DNA of 64,000 nt from the NCBI GenBank assembly GCA_964249405.1, contig CAXUBX010000002.1, forward strand, positions 1 to 64,000. Reading direction: 5' to 3'. The notes beneath the pieces were generated by a model that worked only from the letters and a program-made list of their open reading frames with translations, was not told the origin of the DNA and searched no databases. The number at the start of each line of letters is the position of its first letter. Positions within the stretch are counted from its first letter, which is position 1. Below are positions 19,032 through 27,009 of this stretch, one piece after another. Both the position numbers and the translations under genes were made by a program. Source of the stretch: CAXTPV01 sp964249405 (lineage in GTDB: Bacteria; Pseudomonadota; Alphaproteobacteria; Acetobacterales; Acetobacteraceae).

Positions 19032-19928
19032 TCACGGCGTCCCGTCTTCAGCCTGGTCCTGTGCCACGATCCGCGCTCCGCTTATCCCGGCGGCCTCGGC
19101 CTGGTCCAGGGCCGCGTCGGCCTCCGCGATGCTGCCGAACGGGCCTCGCGTGACGCGCCAGACCGGGTCGCGTCCGCCGCCTTCCGGGCGCGCGATGCCG
19201 CCGGCGGCCCGGGCGACGTCTCGCGCGGCGGCTGCGCCGCTGAACGTTCCCGCATCCAGCAGCAACGAGACGGGCCCGACGGGCACCGTCTCGACGGTCC
19301 GGGGCACCGAGGGCGCCCCAGCCGTCGCCATCTCGCGGGCGGCGTCCTGCGGCGGCGGCGCTCCGGTGGTCGGGGGAGGTGCCGAACCCGGTGGTCCGAG
19401 CGGTGCCTCGGACACGGCGCCGAGCGGCGCGGTCGAGGTCGCCCTCGGCATGCCGCCGAGCTGGTCCGCGACGGCCTGCGACAGGGCGGGATCGATCGCG
19501 ACCGAAACCGGTGTCACGCCCGTGATCGCCAGCGCCCGGAGACAGGCGGCATCGAGCGCGATCACGCGTCCCGGGTCGGCCGGACCGAGGTCGTCGGCAC
19601 GGACCAGCATCTGCCGTCCGTTCAGGAGATCGGTGACCCGGAGCACCACCGGAAGCTGCAGCGACTGCACGGCGGCGGCCGGAACCGCCGGGTCGAAGGC
19701 CGCGCCGTCGGTCGTCCGGTCGCCGCGCGAGGCCCGCGTCATCGCGACCGCGAGACCCGAGAAACCGCCGCCGAACCGCGCCGACGGATAGAACCAGACG
19801 CCGCGCGCATCCTGCCAGGGCGCCGGGACGACGTAGCGCGCCTCGGCGGGCGGCGGAGGTGGTTTCTCGCGGCCGCATGCCCCGAGCGCGGACAGGATCG
19901 CGAGCACGATCCCGGTGCCGGTCCTCAC
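19032..19928 (-). CDS. rlpA: RlpA-like lipoprotein with C-terminal SPOR domain
   Basis: 298-aa predicted outer-membrane lipoprotein. The lipobox LGAC places the lipidated Cys at residue 18. A double-psi beta-barrel RlpA region spans about 35-150 (ARFGGGFSGLAVAMTRASRGDRTTDGAAFDP, ADDLGPADPGRVIALD). A Pro/Ala-rich linker follows, then a SPOR domain (about 215-290) that would bind denuded glycan strands at the septum. Many RlpA proteins are septal lytic transglycosylases. The barrel here is divergent, so activity is not certain. It starts with GTG overlapping the mltB-like stop (GTGA). Confidence 0.85.
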   Translation of the reverse strand: MRTGTGIVLAILSALGACGREKPPPPPAEARYVVPAPWQDARGVWFYPSARFGGGFSGLAVAMTRASRGDRTTDGAAFDPAVPAAAVQSLQLPVVLRVTDLLNGRQMLVRADDLGPADPGRVIALDAACLRALAITGVTPVSVAIDPALSQAVADQLGGMPRATSTAPLGAVSEAPLGPPGSAPPPTTGAPPPQDAAREMATAGAPSVPRTVETVPVGPVSLLLDAGTFSGAAAARDVARAAGGIARPEGGGRDPVWRVTRGPFGSIAEADAALDQAEAAGISGARIVAQDQAEDGTP

Positions 19929-20947
19929 GTCGAGGCGGTACCCAGCAGCCCGACCGCCAGCGCGTAGAAATCGGACGGATTGTAGCGGCGGATCGCGGCG
20001 AAGTTCCGATAGACGAGGAATGCGTCGCCGCCCGCGCCGTCCGGCATCAGCAGGCTCGCCAGGACATTCGTCCGGGAGAACGTCGTCCCGTCCAGACGTC
20101 GCACCCCGAGCGCCTCCCAGGTCCCGAGCGGTCGCTGCGTCACGCGCCCGACGAGCGCGGGATCGATCGGTCGCGTCAGCGACACCGCCTGACCCCAGGG
20201 CTCGCCTTCGTGCCAGCCCGAATGGGCGAGATAGTTGGCGATCGAGGCGAACACGTCGGGTTGGCTGGTCCAGATGTCGGCCCGATCACCGCCCGCAAAC
20301 GATTGCGCGTATCGCAGGTAGGCGCTCGGCATGAACTGCGGCTGGCCCATCGCCCCCGCGTAGGAGCTCAGCATGCGGTCGACCGGCACCGCTCCGCGGT
20401 CCGCGATCCTGAGCGCGTCCAGGAGCTCGTCCCGGAAGAACTGCGCCCGCCTTCCGTCGTAGGCGAGGGTCGCCAGCGAATCGAACACCCCGAAGCTGCC
20501 GGTCTTGGAGCCGAAACCCGATTCGAGCCCCCAGATCCCGACGATCACCCCGGGATCGACGCCGTATCGCGCGGTGATGTCGCGGAACAGGGCGGCATGT
20601 TCGGCGTATTGCGCGCCTCCTTCCTCGAGCCGCGACGCCGGCAGCACGCGCGCCTTGTACTCGGACCAGGTCAGGGTGAACTCGGGCTGGTGCCGGTCGA
20701 GCATCACCACCCTGGCATTCGGCCGATCGAGCGCGAGCGCCTCGGCGACGGTCGCGTCCGACACGCCCTCCGACAACGCCTCGCTCCGCACCACGGCGAG
20801 AAACCTCTCGTAATCCCCCCCGATCGCGCGGGCCGGCCAGGACAGCAGCGACGCGACACCCGCCGAGGCGAGCAACCGGCGGCGAGGCAGAACAATCGAA
20901 GCAGCCAACAGGTCGTCTCCGGTCGAGCGGGCGGGTCGGAGTCCCAT
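19925..20947 (-). CDS. lytic murein transglycosylase (MltB family)
   Basis: 340-aa MltB-type (SltB/family 103) enzyme that cleaves peptidoglycan glycan strands to 1,6-anhydro products. The catalytic Glu is Glu142 in IVGIWGLESGFG. SSYAGAMGQPQFMPSAYLRYA and DVFASIANYLAHSGWHEGEPWG are family hallmarks. The N-terminus has an Arg-rich signal (LPRRRLLASAGVASLLSWPARA) that resembles a twin-arginine leader and lacks a lipobox. It is the first gene of a minus-strand cell-envelope operon and divergent from the AsmA gene. Confidence 0.93.
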   Translation of the reverse strand: MGLRPARSTGDDLLAASIVLPRRRLLASAGVASLLSWPARAIGGDYERFLAVVRSEALSEGVSDATVAEALALDRPNARVVMLDRHQPEFTLTWSEYKARVLPASRLEEGGAQYAEHAALFRDITARYGVDPGVIVGIWGLESGFGSKTGSFGVFDSLATLAYDGRRAQFFRDELLDALRIADRGAVPVDRMLSSYAGAMGQPQFMPSAYLRYAQSFAGGDRADIWTSQPDVFASIANYLAHSGWHEGEPWGQAVSLTRPIDPALVGRVTQRPLGTWEALGVRRLDGTTFSRTNVLASLLMPDGAGGDAFLVYRNFAAIRRYNPSDFYALAVGLLGTAST

Positions 20948-21029
20948 GTTCGATCATACCCCTCTCGTCCGGGTGGCGGAACCACGCTCGCGCCTCGCAC
21001 GTTGAGCCTCCCCTTCTTCGGAGGTGTCA

Positions 21030-23114
21030 GTGGCGGCAGCGAAAGGACGGCGCCGGCGGATCGGTCTCGGCGTCCTCGGCGTTTTCGCGGTCGCGATCGT
21101 GCTCCTGATCGTGTTCTGGAACTGGGACTGGTTCCTGCCGATCGTCGACGCCCAGGCGAGCGCCGCGCTCGGTCGCAAGGTCACGGCGCAGCACCTGCAC
21201 GTCCGTCTCGGCCGCGTCACCACGGCGACGCTCGACGATGTGACGGTCGCCGAGCCCGCCTCGTTCTCGGCCGAGCGCCCGGTCGCCACCGTCGGCCACC
21301 TTTCGGTGTCGGTCGCTCTCCTCGACTACATCCGCGGACGGGGCCTCGTGATCCCCCACATCGACGTGGATCACGCGGACGCCGACATCATCAGCCGCGC
21401 CGACGGGCAGAACAACTACACGTTCAAGTTCATGGAGCCGTCGAAAACCCCGGCCAAGCCGGGGCCGAGCCCGAAGATCGGCCTGCTGACGATCGAGGAC
21501 AGCCGGATCGACGTCGCGATGGCGAAGCTCCGCGCGAAGTTCCACCTGAACGTCCACACCACGCAGGACGCGGCCGACGCCAGCCGCGACCGGATCGTGG
21601 TCACCGCCGACGGAACCTATGCCGCGCAGCCGATCACCGGCCGCCTGATCGCCGGCGCGCTGCTCACGCTCCGTGATCAGGCGACGCCCTATCCGATCGA
21701 CCTGCACGTGGCGAACGGGGCGACCCATGTCGCCCTGGTCGGAACCGTGCAGGACCCGCTGAAGTTCGCGGGCGCCAACCTGCAGCTGGTGTTCCAGGGT
21801 CAGGACATGGCGGCGCTCTACCCGCTGACCGGGGTGCCGATCCCGAGCACCCCGCCCTACCGGGTCGCCGGACATCTCGACTACACGAAGACGCACATCG
21901 TGTTCCGCGACTTCGAGGGCCGTCTCGGAAGCAGCGATCTCGGCGGCACGATCTCGGTCGATCCCGCGGACCACCCGCCCTCCCTCCGGGCCGATCTCCA
22001 CTCGCGGGAAATCAACCTCGCCGATCTCGGCGGCTTCATCGGCGGCAGCCCGGGACACAAGGCGGAGAACCGGGCGGCGCACGCCGGAGGCACGAAGCAC
22101 GGGACCAACGTCCTGCCGACCACGCCGATCAACCTGCCCAAGCTGAAGGCGATGAACGTCGATCTCAGCTACCGGGGCGAGCACATCGAGGGCAAGTTCG
22201 TGCCGCTCGACAACATGGTGGTCCTGCTCACCATCCACGACGGCGACCTCGACCTCAAGAAGATCGATTTCGGCGTGGGCCACGGAGAGCTCACCGGCCA
22301 CGGAACGCTCGACCCGGTCGGTCGCGACGTCCACGCCGATGCCGCGGTCGAGGTTCGCGACGTCGATCTGACCCACCTGCTGAACTCGACCCACGCCTTC
22401 CACGGCAAGGGGATCGTCGGCGGCGGGGTCCGGCTCGACGGGACCGGCGGCTCGATCGCCGGTCTGGTGGCGCACGGTCATGGCGGCGTCGAGCTCTACA
22501 TGCGGGATGGCGGCGACATCTCCGCCCTGCTGCCGGACCTGCTCGGCCTCGAGTTCAGCAACGCGCTGCTCTCGGCGCTCGGAGTGCCGAACCGCACCAA
22601 CGTCGACTGCTTCGTCGCGGCACTTCCGCTGGACGACGGCGTCCTCGACACGCAGCTCTTCGTGCTGCAGACCGGCGAGGCCCGGACCACCGGGCACGGC
22701 GACATCGATCTGCGCGACGACTCGATCCGGTATGCGCTCACGACGCGCTCGACCCACTTCAGCGTCGGCTCGCTGCCCGGAGCGATCAACATCGGCGGTT
22801 CACTCTCCAGCCCCTCGATCCTGCCCGGCGCCGAGATCGCGGCCCGCGGCGCGGCGGCGGTGGGGCTCGGGATCGTCTTCGTGCCGCTGGCGATCCTCCC
22901 CACGATCCAGTTCGGCGTCGGCCAGAGCAAGGTGTGCGAGGCAGCGATCCATGGCGCCGGCCTCCCGCCCGCTCCCGGAGCCGCCACCCCCGTCTCCGCG
23001 TCTACGGCAGCCGCGCCGCCGGGAAGCGCCGCCGCGAAGCCGCCCGCACGGAAGCGGAGCCGGGCGGCGGTCCACCGGATCTGGGAACACCGGCTCAACG
23101 CCCACGCCTCGTGA
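21030..23114 (+). CDS. AsmA family protein
   Basis: 694-aa inner-membrane-anchored protein with a large periplasmic domain of the AsmA/bridge-like lipid-transfer group. Residues about 10-32 form the membrane anchor (IGLGVLGVFAVAIVLLIVFWNW). It then reads ASAALGRKVTAQHLHVRLGR, typical of AsmA, and has repeated beta-strand segments. A Pro/Ala-rich tail ends in basic residues. I prefer the GTG at 21030, which has GGAGG five bases upstream; the earlier GTG at 21024 overlaps that site. Related proteins influence outer-membrane assembly and lipid trafficking. It stands alone, divergent from the mltB-like gene. Confidence 0.87.
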   Translation: MAAAKGRRRRIGLGVLGVFAVAIVLLIVFWNWDWFLPIVDAQASAALGRKVTAQHLHVRLGRVTTATLDDVTVAEPASFSAERPVATVGHLSVSVALLDYIRGRGLVIPHIDVDHADADIISRADGQNNYTFKFMEPSKTPAKPGPSPKIGLLTIEDSRIDVAMAKLRAKFHLNVHTTQDAADASRDRIVVTADGTYAAQPITGRLIAGALLTLRDQATPYPIDLHVANGATHVALVGTVQDPLKFAGANLQLVFQGQDMAALYPLTGVPIPSTPPYRVAGHLDYTKTHIVFRDFEGRLGSSDLGGTISVDPADHPPSLRADLHSREINLADLGGFIGGSPGHKAENRAAHAGGTKHGTNVLPTTPINLPKLKAMNVDLSYRGEHIEGKFVPLDNMVVLLTIHDGDLDLKKIDFGVGHGELTGHGTLDPVGRDVHADAAVEVRDVDLTHLLNSTHAFHGKGIVGGGVRLDGTGGSIAGLVAHGHGGVELYMRDGGDISALLPDLLGLEFSNALLSALGVPNRTNVDCFVAALPLDDGVLDTQLFVLQTGEARTTGHGDIDLRDDSIRYALTTRSTHFSVGSLPGAINIGGSLSSPSILPGAEIAARGAAAVGLGIVFVPLAILPTIQFGVGQSKVCEAAIHGAGLPPAPGAATPVSASTAAAPPGSAAAKPPARKRSRAAVHRIWEHRLNAHAS

Positions 23115-23215
23115 CGCGTCGCCGCGTTCGGGGTAAGGGCCTCGGCCGGACGTGAGCGGCGGACGTCGGGGCAGGACGGGGTGAGCATGGGTGTCTTCCC
23201 CGAACGGGCATCGGC

Positions 23216-23794
23216 GTGATCCATCTCTCGGTCAACGCGATCATGGCGGCCGCCGGTCGCCGGCCCTTGCTGGAAGGCGGCGCGGTCATCCTCGGCACCT
23301 TCATCCTGGAAGACGCGGCGACCGTGATCGCCGGGATGCAGGTCTCGGACGGCAAGCTTCCGTGGCACATCGCGATCGCCTCGCTCTATCTCGGCATCGT
23401 GCTCGGCGATCTCGGGCTTTATGGTCTTGGTCGGCTCGCGGCGCTGTTCCCACCGATCCTCCGCGTGGTCCGGATCGACCGTCGGCAACGCGGCCAGGAA
23501 TGGCTGTCGTCGCGCGTGTTCCAGGTGGTGTTCGTCAGCCGCTTCATTCCGGGCGCCCGGCTCCCGACCTACACGGCCTGCGGGTTCCTGGGCGCGAACC
23601 TCGTCCGCTTCACGCTCGCGGCCGTGGTCGCGACGCTGATCTGGACGTCCTTGCTGTTCCTGCTATCGCTGCACGTCGGCAAGTTCCTGATGGAGCATTT
23701 CGGTGCCTGGCGCTGGGCCGGCATGCTCGGGTTCATCATCCTCGTGGTCGCAGCCGGGCGGATCGCCGCCAGCATCCAGAAAGAAGTCCAATGA
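23216..23794 (+). CDS. DedA family membrane protein
   Basis: 192-aa polytopic inner-membrane protein of the DedA/SNARE-associated family, members of which act in membrane homeostasis and undecaprenyl-phosphate or lipid flipping. Visible marks are LGTFILEDAATVIAG, the re-entrant LGIVLGDLGLYGLGR and the conserved FVSRFIPGARLPTYTACGF, followed by long hydrophobic helices. It starts with GTG at 23216. A 10-codon frame (23187-23219) with its own weak ribosome site ends over this GTG and could be a coupling leader. The stop overlaps the ATG of the ATP-grasp gene (ATGA), implying joint function. Confidence 0.87.
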   Translation: MIHLSVNAIMAAAGRRPLLEGGAVILGTFILEDAATVIAGMQVSDGKLPWHIAIASLYLGIVLGDLGLYGLGRLAALFPPILRVVRIDRRQRGQEWLSSRVFQVVFVSRFIPGARLPTYTACGFLGANLVRFTLAAVVATLIWTSLLFLLSLHVGKFLMEHFGAWRWAGMLGFIILVVAAGRIAASIQKEVQ

Positions 23795-24879
23795 GCACCA
23801 CCGCCGCACGTATCGTTCCCGATGGCGTGACGGACGGGGAGCGCCTGATCTCGCCTTTCGAGTACTGGCCGGGCTGGCTGTTCTACACCCCGGTGGTCCT
23901 GCACTGGCTCTGGCTCGGGCTCCGACACGGTCACTTCACGCTTCCGACCGCGGCCAATCCGGGCATCGAGGCCGGCGGTCTCTGCGGCGAGAGCAAGACC
24001 GGGATCCTCGGCCGGGCCGGTCCCGCCGGTCAGGCCTGGATCGCCCGCTTCGGCGTCTTCGAGACCGGCGCGGACGACGCCGCCAGGGTCGAGACGCTGA
24101 TGGGCGAGCTCGAGCTCGATTTCCCGGTCGTGATCAAGCCCGATGTCGGCTGCCACGGTGCCGGTGTCCGCCTGGTGCAGAATCCGGAGGCACTCCGTCC
24201 GACCCTCGCCGCCTTTCCGCGCGGCGTGGCGCTCCTGGTGCAGGAATTCGTCCCGTTCGAGGGCGAGGCCGGCGTCTTCTACATACGCCATCCCGGGGGC
24301 GCCCCCCGGATCACCTCGATCACGCTGAAATCGTCGCCCGTGGTGATCGGCGATGGCCGCTCGACGCTCCGCCGGCTGATCGACGACGACCCGCGGCTTC
24401 GCCGGACCGCGGGCCTCTACCTTCCCCGGCTGCGCGAACGGGCCGACGCGGTGGTCCCACATGGGGAGACGGTCCGTCTCGTGTTCGCGGGCAACCACTG
24501 CAAGGGCTCGCTGTTCCACGACGGGACGACGCTCGCGACCGATGAGCTCCGGGTGACGATCGACACCATCTGCCGCTCGGTTCCCGATTTCCACTTCGGC
24601 CGGATCGATCTCCGCTACCGCGACCTCGCCTCGCTGCGCCGTGGCGAAGGGTTCCGGGTGATCGAGATCAACGGGATCGGTTCGGAGGCGACCCACATCT
24701 GGGATCCCCGGACCAGGCTGGTCAGCGCCTACCGGGCGCAGTTCCAGCACTATCGGGAGGCCTTCGCGATCGGACGCGCGATGCGCCGGCGGGGCCACAA
24801 GCCCGTCGGCCCTCTGGCACTTCTCGCGCTCTGGCGACGGCAGAGCCGGCTGATCGCCTCCTACCCGATGAACGACTGA
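23791..24879 (+). CDS. ATP-grasp superfamily protein (D-Ala-D-Ala ligase-like), substrate unknown
   Basis: 362-aa protein with an unusual N-terminal segment (about 20-65) rich in aromatic and hydrophobic residues (FEYWPGWLFYTPVVLHWLWLG) and ending TAANPGIEAGG.CGESK, then an ATP-grasp core. Recognisable parts are DFPVVIKPDVGCHGAGV (nucleotide lysine and Gly loop), LLVQEFVPFEGEAGVFY, and the late metal-binding RVIEINGIGSEATHIWDP. It is annotated as ligase-like by fold only; the acid and amine substrates cannot be told. The N-terminal hydrophobic stretch may hold it against the membrane beside the DedA protein, whose gene overlaps it by four bases. Its 3' end overlaps bolA by 19 bases on the opposite strand. 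Confidence 0.82.
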   Translation: MSTTAARIVPDGVTDGERLISPFEYWPGWLFYTPVVLHWLWLGLRHGHFTLPTAANPGIEAGGLCGESKTGILGRAGPAGQAWIARFGVFETGADDAARVETLMGELELDFPVVIKPDVGCHGAGVRLVQNPEALRPTLAAFPRGVALLVQEFVPFEGEAGVFYIRHPGGAPRITSITLKSSPVVIGDGRSTLRRLIDDDPRLRRTAGLYLPRLRERADAVVPHGETVRLVFAGNHCKGSLFHDGTTLATDELRVTIDTICRSVPDFHFGRIDLRYRDLASLRRGEGFRVIEINGIGSEATHIWDPRTRLVSAYRAQFQHYREAFAIGRAMRRRGHKPVGPLALLALWRRQSRLIASYPMND

Positions 24880-25160
24880 CCGCGTCCGGCCTCGGACGGC
24901 GTGCGGAGCGCCATCGAGAGCGCGTGCAGGCCGGTCTCGAACTCGGCGGCGACGGCCTCCTGTGCCGCACGCTGGCGCGCGAGGCGCGACATGCCCTCGA
25001 ACAACGGGGAAACCACCAGCACGTCGTAGTGCGTCTCGCCGGCGCCGCTGCTGCCGGCATGACCCGCATGCAACGCGCTCCGGTCCGCGACCTCGACCTC
25101 GGCCGGCGCGAAACGGCGCGCGAGAAGCGTCCTCATCCGTTCCGACCTCGTTTCGGTCAT
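24861..25160 (-). CDS. BolA family protein
   Basis: 99-aa BolA-like protein, which with monothiol glutaredoxins acts in iron-sulfur and iron homeostasis. It contains RSERMRTLLARRFAPAEVEVADRSALHAGHAG, then THYDVLVVSPLFEGMSRLARQRAA and a C-terminal LHALSMALRTP, which follow the class I BolA pattern, including the conserved His in the HYDV region. It is divergent from the J-domain gene (59 bases between starts), an arrangement common in alphaproteobacteria, and its end overlaps the ATP-grasp gene antiparallel. Confidence 0.93.
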   Translation of the reverse strand: MTETRSERMRTLLARRFAPAEVEVADRSALHAGHAGSSGAGETHYDVLVVSPLFEGMSRLARQRAAQEAVAAEFETGLHALSMALRTPSEAGRGQSFIG

Positions 25161-25219
25161 GCTGTCCGTCTCCTCGTCAAGATCTTGCCCTCACACCCGG
25201 CTTCCGCACATGTAGCGGC

Positions 25220-25819
25220 GTGATCAGTCGTCGAACCCCGCGGTTCCGGGCCTATGATCCCGACCCGGAAGCCCCGGGCCGGGGTTGCGACTTTCCGGGA
25301 TGCGACGCCCATGCCGGATACCGGGCGCCGAAGTCGCGAACCACGCTGAACGACTACTGGTGGTTTTGTCTCGACCATGTCCGCGCCTACAACGGCGCGT
25401 GGGATTTCTACAAGGGCATGACGCCCGGCCAGATCGAGGCCCAGATCCGTGCCGACACGCATTGGCAGCGGCCATCCTGGCGGGTCGGCACGATCGGGAG
25501 CACGACCCGGCTGGAAGATGCGATCAACGATCCGCTCGGGATCCTCTCGGATGCGCGCCGCGCAGCCGGCGCGCGTGCCGACCAGGCACGTCGCGTCGAG
25601 GCGCCGACCGGGCTTCGCGAGCCGCTCGATACGCTCGGGCTGCACTGGCCGGTGTCGCTCGACGAAGTGAAATCCCGCTACAAGGATCTCGCCAAGCGTC
25701 ATCATCCCGATGCGAACAACGGCGACCGCTCCGCCGAGGAGCGGCTGAAGGTGATCAATCACGCCTATTCGACGCTCCGTCGCCATCTCGCCGGCGAGGC
25801 ACCGGTCGGAGCGCGTTGA
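25220..25819 (+). CDS. J-domain protein with Cys-containing N-terminal region
   Basis: 199-aa DnaJ-like co-chaperone. The C-terminal J domain (about 140-195) has LGLHWPVSLDEVKSRYKDLAKRHHPD, where the HPD triad stimulates Hsp70 ATPase, then a LKVINHAYSTLRRHL helix. The N-terminal half is not a standard DnaJ domain. It has CDFPGC and later WFCLDH, a possible metal-binding CX4C...CX2H set, and the conserved YNGAWDFYKGM. There is no G/F or zinc-finger domain of true DnaJ. It starts with GTG at 25220 and is positioned between bolA and cobS, as in many alphaproteobacteria. Confidence 0.87.
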   Translation: MISRRTPRFRAYDPDPEAPGRGCDFPGCDAHAGYRAPKSRTTLNDYWWFCLDHVRAYNGAWDFYKGMTPGQIEAQIRADTHWQRPSWRVGTIGSTTRLEDAINDPLGILSDARRAAGARADQARRVEAPTGLREPLDTLGLHWPVSLDEVKSRYKDLAKRHHPDANNGDRSAEERLKVINHAYSTLRRHLAGEAPVGAR

Positions 25820-25933
25820 AGCCGAGCGATGCCGGAGTACCGGATCGCGCTGACGTCGAGGCGCGCCAGGCGAGGCGGCCGAGGGCGGAGCGGCAGGCCG
25901 GCGGCGGACAAGACCGAGGAGAATGACTGCCTT

Positions 25934-26977
25934 ATGACCAGGATCGCCGCCCTGAGCGAAGACGGGGTCGAAAGCATGACCGACGACGCCGCGCGCCCGA
26001 CCGACGTCATCGGGCTGCCGGACACGACCGTCCGGTTGAGCGAGCTCTTCGGGATCGAGAGCGACCTCGTCGTGCCAGCCTTCTCGGCCCGCACCGAGCA
26101 TGTCCCCGAGTTCGATCCGACCTACAAGTTCGATCGCGACACCACGCTCGCGATCGTCGCCGGCTTCGCGTTCAACCGCCGGGTCCTGATCCAGGGCTAT
26201 CACGGCACGGGCAAGTCGACCCATATCGAGCAGGTCGCGGCCCGGCTGAACTGGCCCTGCATCCGGATCAACCTCGACAGCCACATCTCGCGGATCGACC
26301 TCGTCGGCAAGGACGCGATCGTGCTGCGCGATGGGCGCCAGGTCACGGAGTTCCGCGAGGGCCTGCTGCCCTGGGCGCTGCAGCATCCGGTGGCGCTGGT
26401 GTTCGACGAATACGATGCCGGCCGGCCCGACGTGATGTTCGTGATCCAGCGCGTGCTGGAGGTCGAGGGCAAGCTCACCCTGCTCGACCAGAACCGGGTG
26501 ATCCAGCCCCACCCCGCCTTCCGGCTGTTCGCCACCGCCAACACGGTCGGCCTCGGCGACACCACCGGCCTCTACCACGGCGTCCAGCAGATCAATCAGG
26601 GCCAGATGGACCGCTGGAGCATCGTGGCCACGCTGAACTACCTGCCGCACGCGCAGGAGGTGGCGATCGTGATCGCGAAGATGGGGATCGACCCGCATGA
26701 CCGGGACGCCAAGCGTCGCGTCGAGAGCATGGTGGCGCTCGCCGACCTCACGCGTGCCGGCTTCATGTCGGGCGACCTCTCGACCGTGATGTCGCCCCGG
26801 ACCGTGCTCACCTGGGCGGAGAACGCCCGCATCTTCGGCGATGTCGGCTTCGCCTTCCGCCTTACCTTCCTCAACAAATGCGACGAGGCGGAGCGCGCGA
26901 CGGTCGCCGAATACTACCAGCGCTGCTTCAACGCCGACGTCGCCACCGGCAACTACGTGGCGCGTCCGGGACGCTGA
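25934..26977 (+). CDS. cobS: cobaltochelatase subunit CobS
   Basis: AAA+ ATPase subunit of the aerobic cobaltochelatase, which with CobT energises cobalt insertion into hydrogenobyrinate a,c-diamide by CobN. It has LPDTTVRLSELFGI, FDPTYKFDRDTTLAI, Walker A GYHGTGKST (88-96), Walker B LVFDEYDAG, and LFATANTVGLGD. I place the start at ATG 25934 because AGGAG lies about 12 bases upstream (347 aa). An ATG at 25976 would give 333 aa, close to the 332 aa of the classical CobS, so the shorter form is a real alternative. cobT follows after 32 bases. Confidence 0.94.
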   Translation: MTRIAALSEDGVESMTDDAARPTDVIGLPDTTVRLSELFGIESDLVVPAFSARTEHVPEFDPTYKFDRDTTLAIVAGFAFNRRVLIQGYHGTGKSTHIEQVAARLNWPCIRINLDSHISRIDLVGKDAIVLRDGRQVTEFREGLLPWALQHPVALVFDEYDAGRPDVMFVIQRVLEVEGKLTLLDQNRVIQPHPAFRLFATANTVGLGDTTGLYHGVQQINQGQMDRWSIVATLNYLPHAQEVAIVIAKMGIDPHDRDAKRRVESMVALADLTRAGFMSGDLSTVMSPRTVLTWAENARIFGDVGFAFRLTFLNKCDEAERATVAEYYQRCFNADVATGNYVARPGR

Positions 26978-27009
26978 CCGGCCGGGCGCCGACGGAACAG
27001 AGGCTGACG

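Noticed and set aside
23187..23219. Ten-codon leader frame ending over the DedA start
   Set aside because: It could couple translation, but so short a frame arises easily by chance and its ribosome site is weak; mentioned only under the DedA gene.
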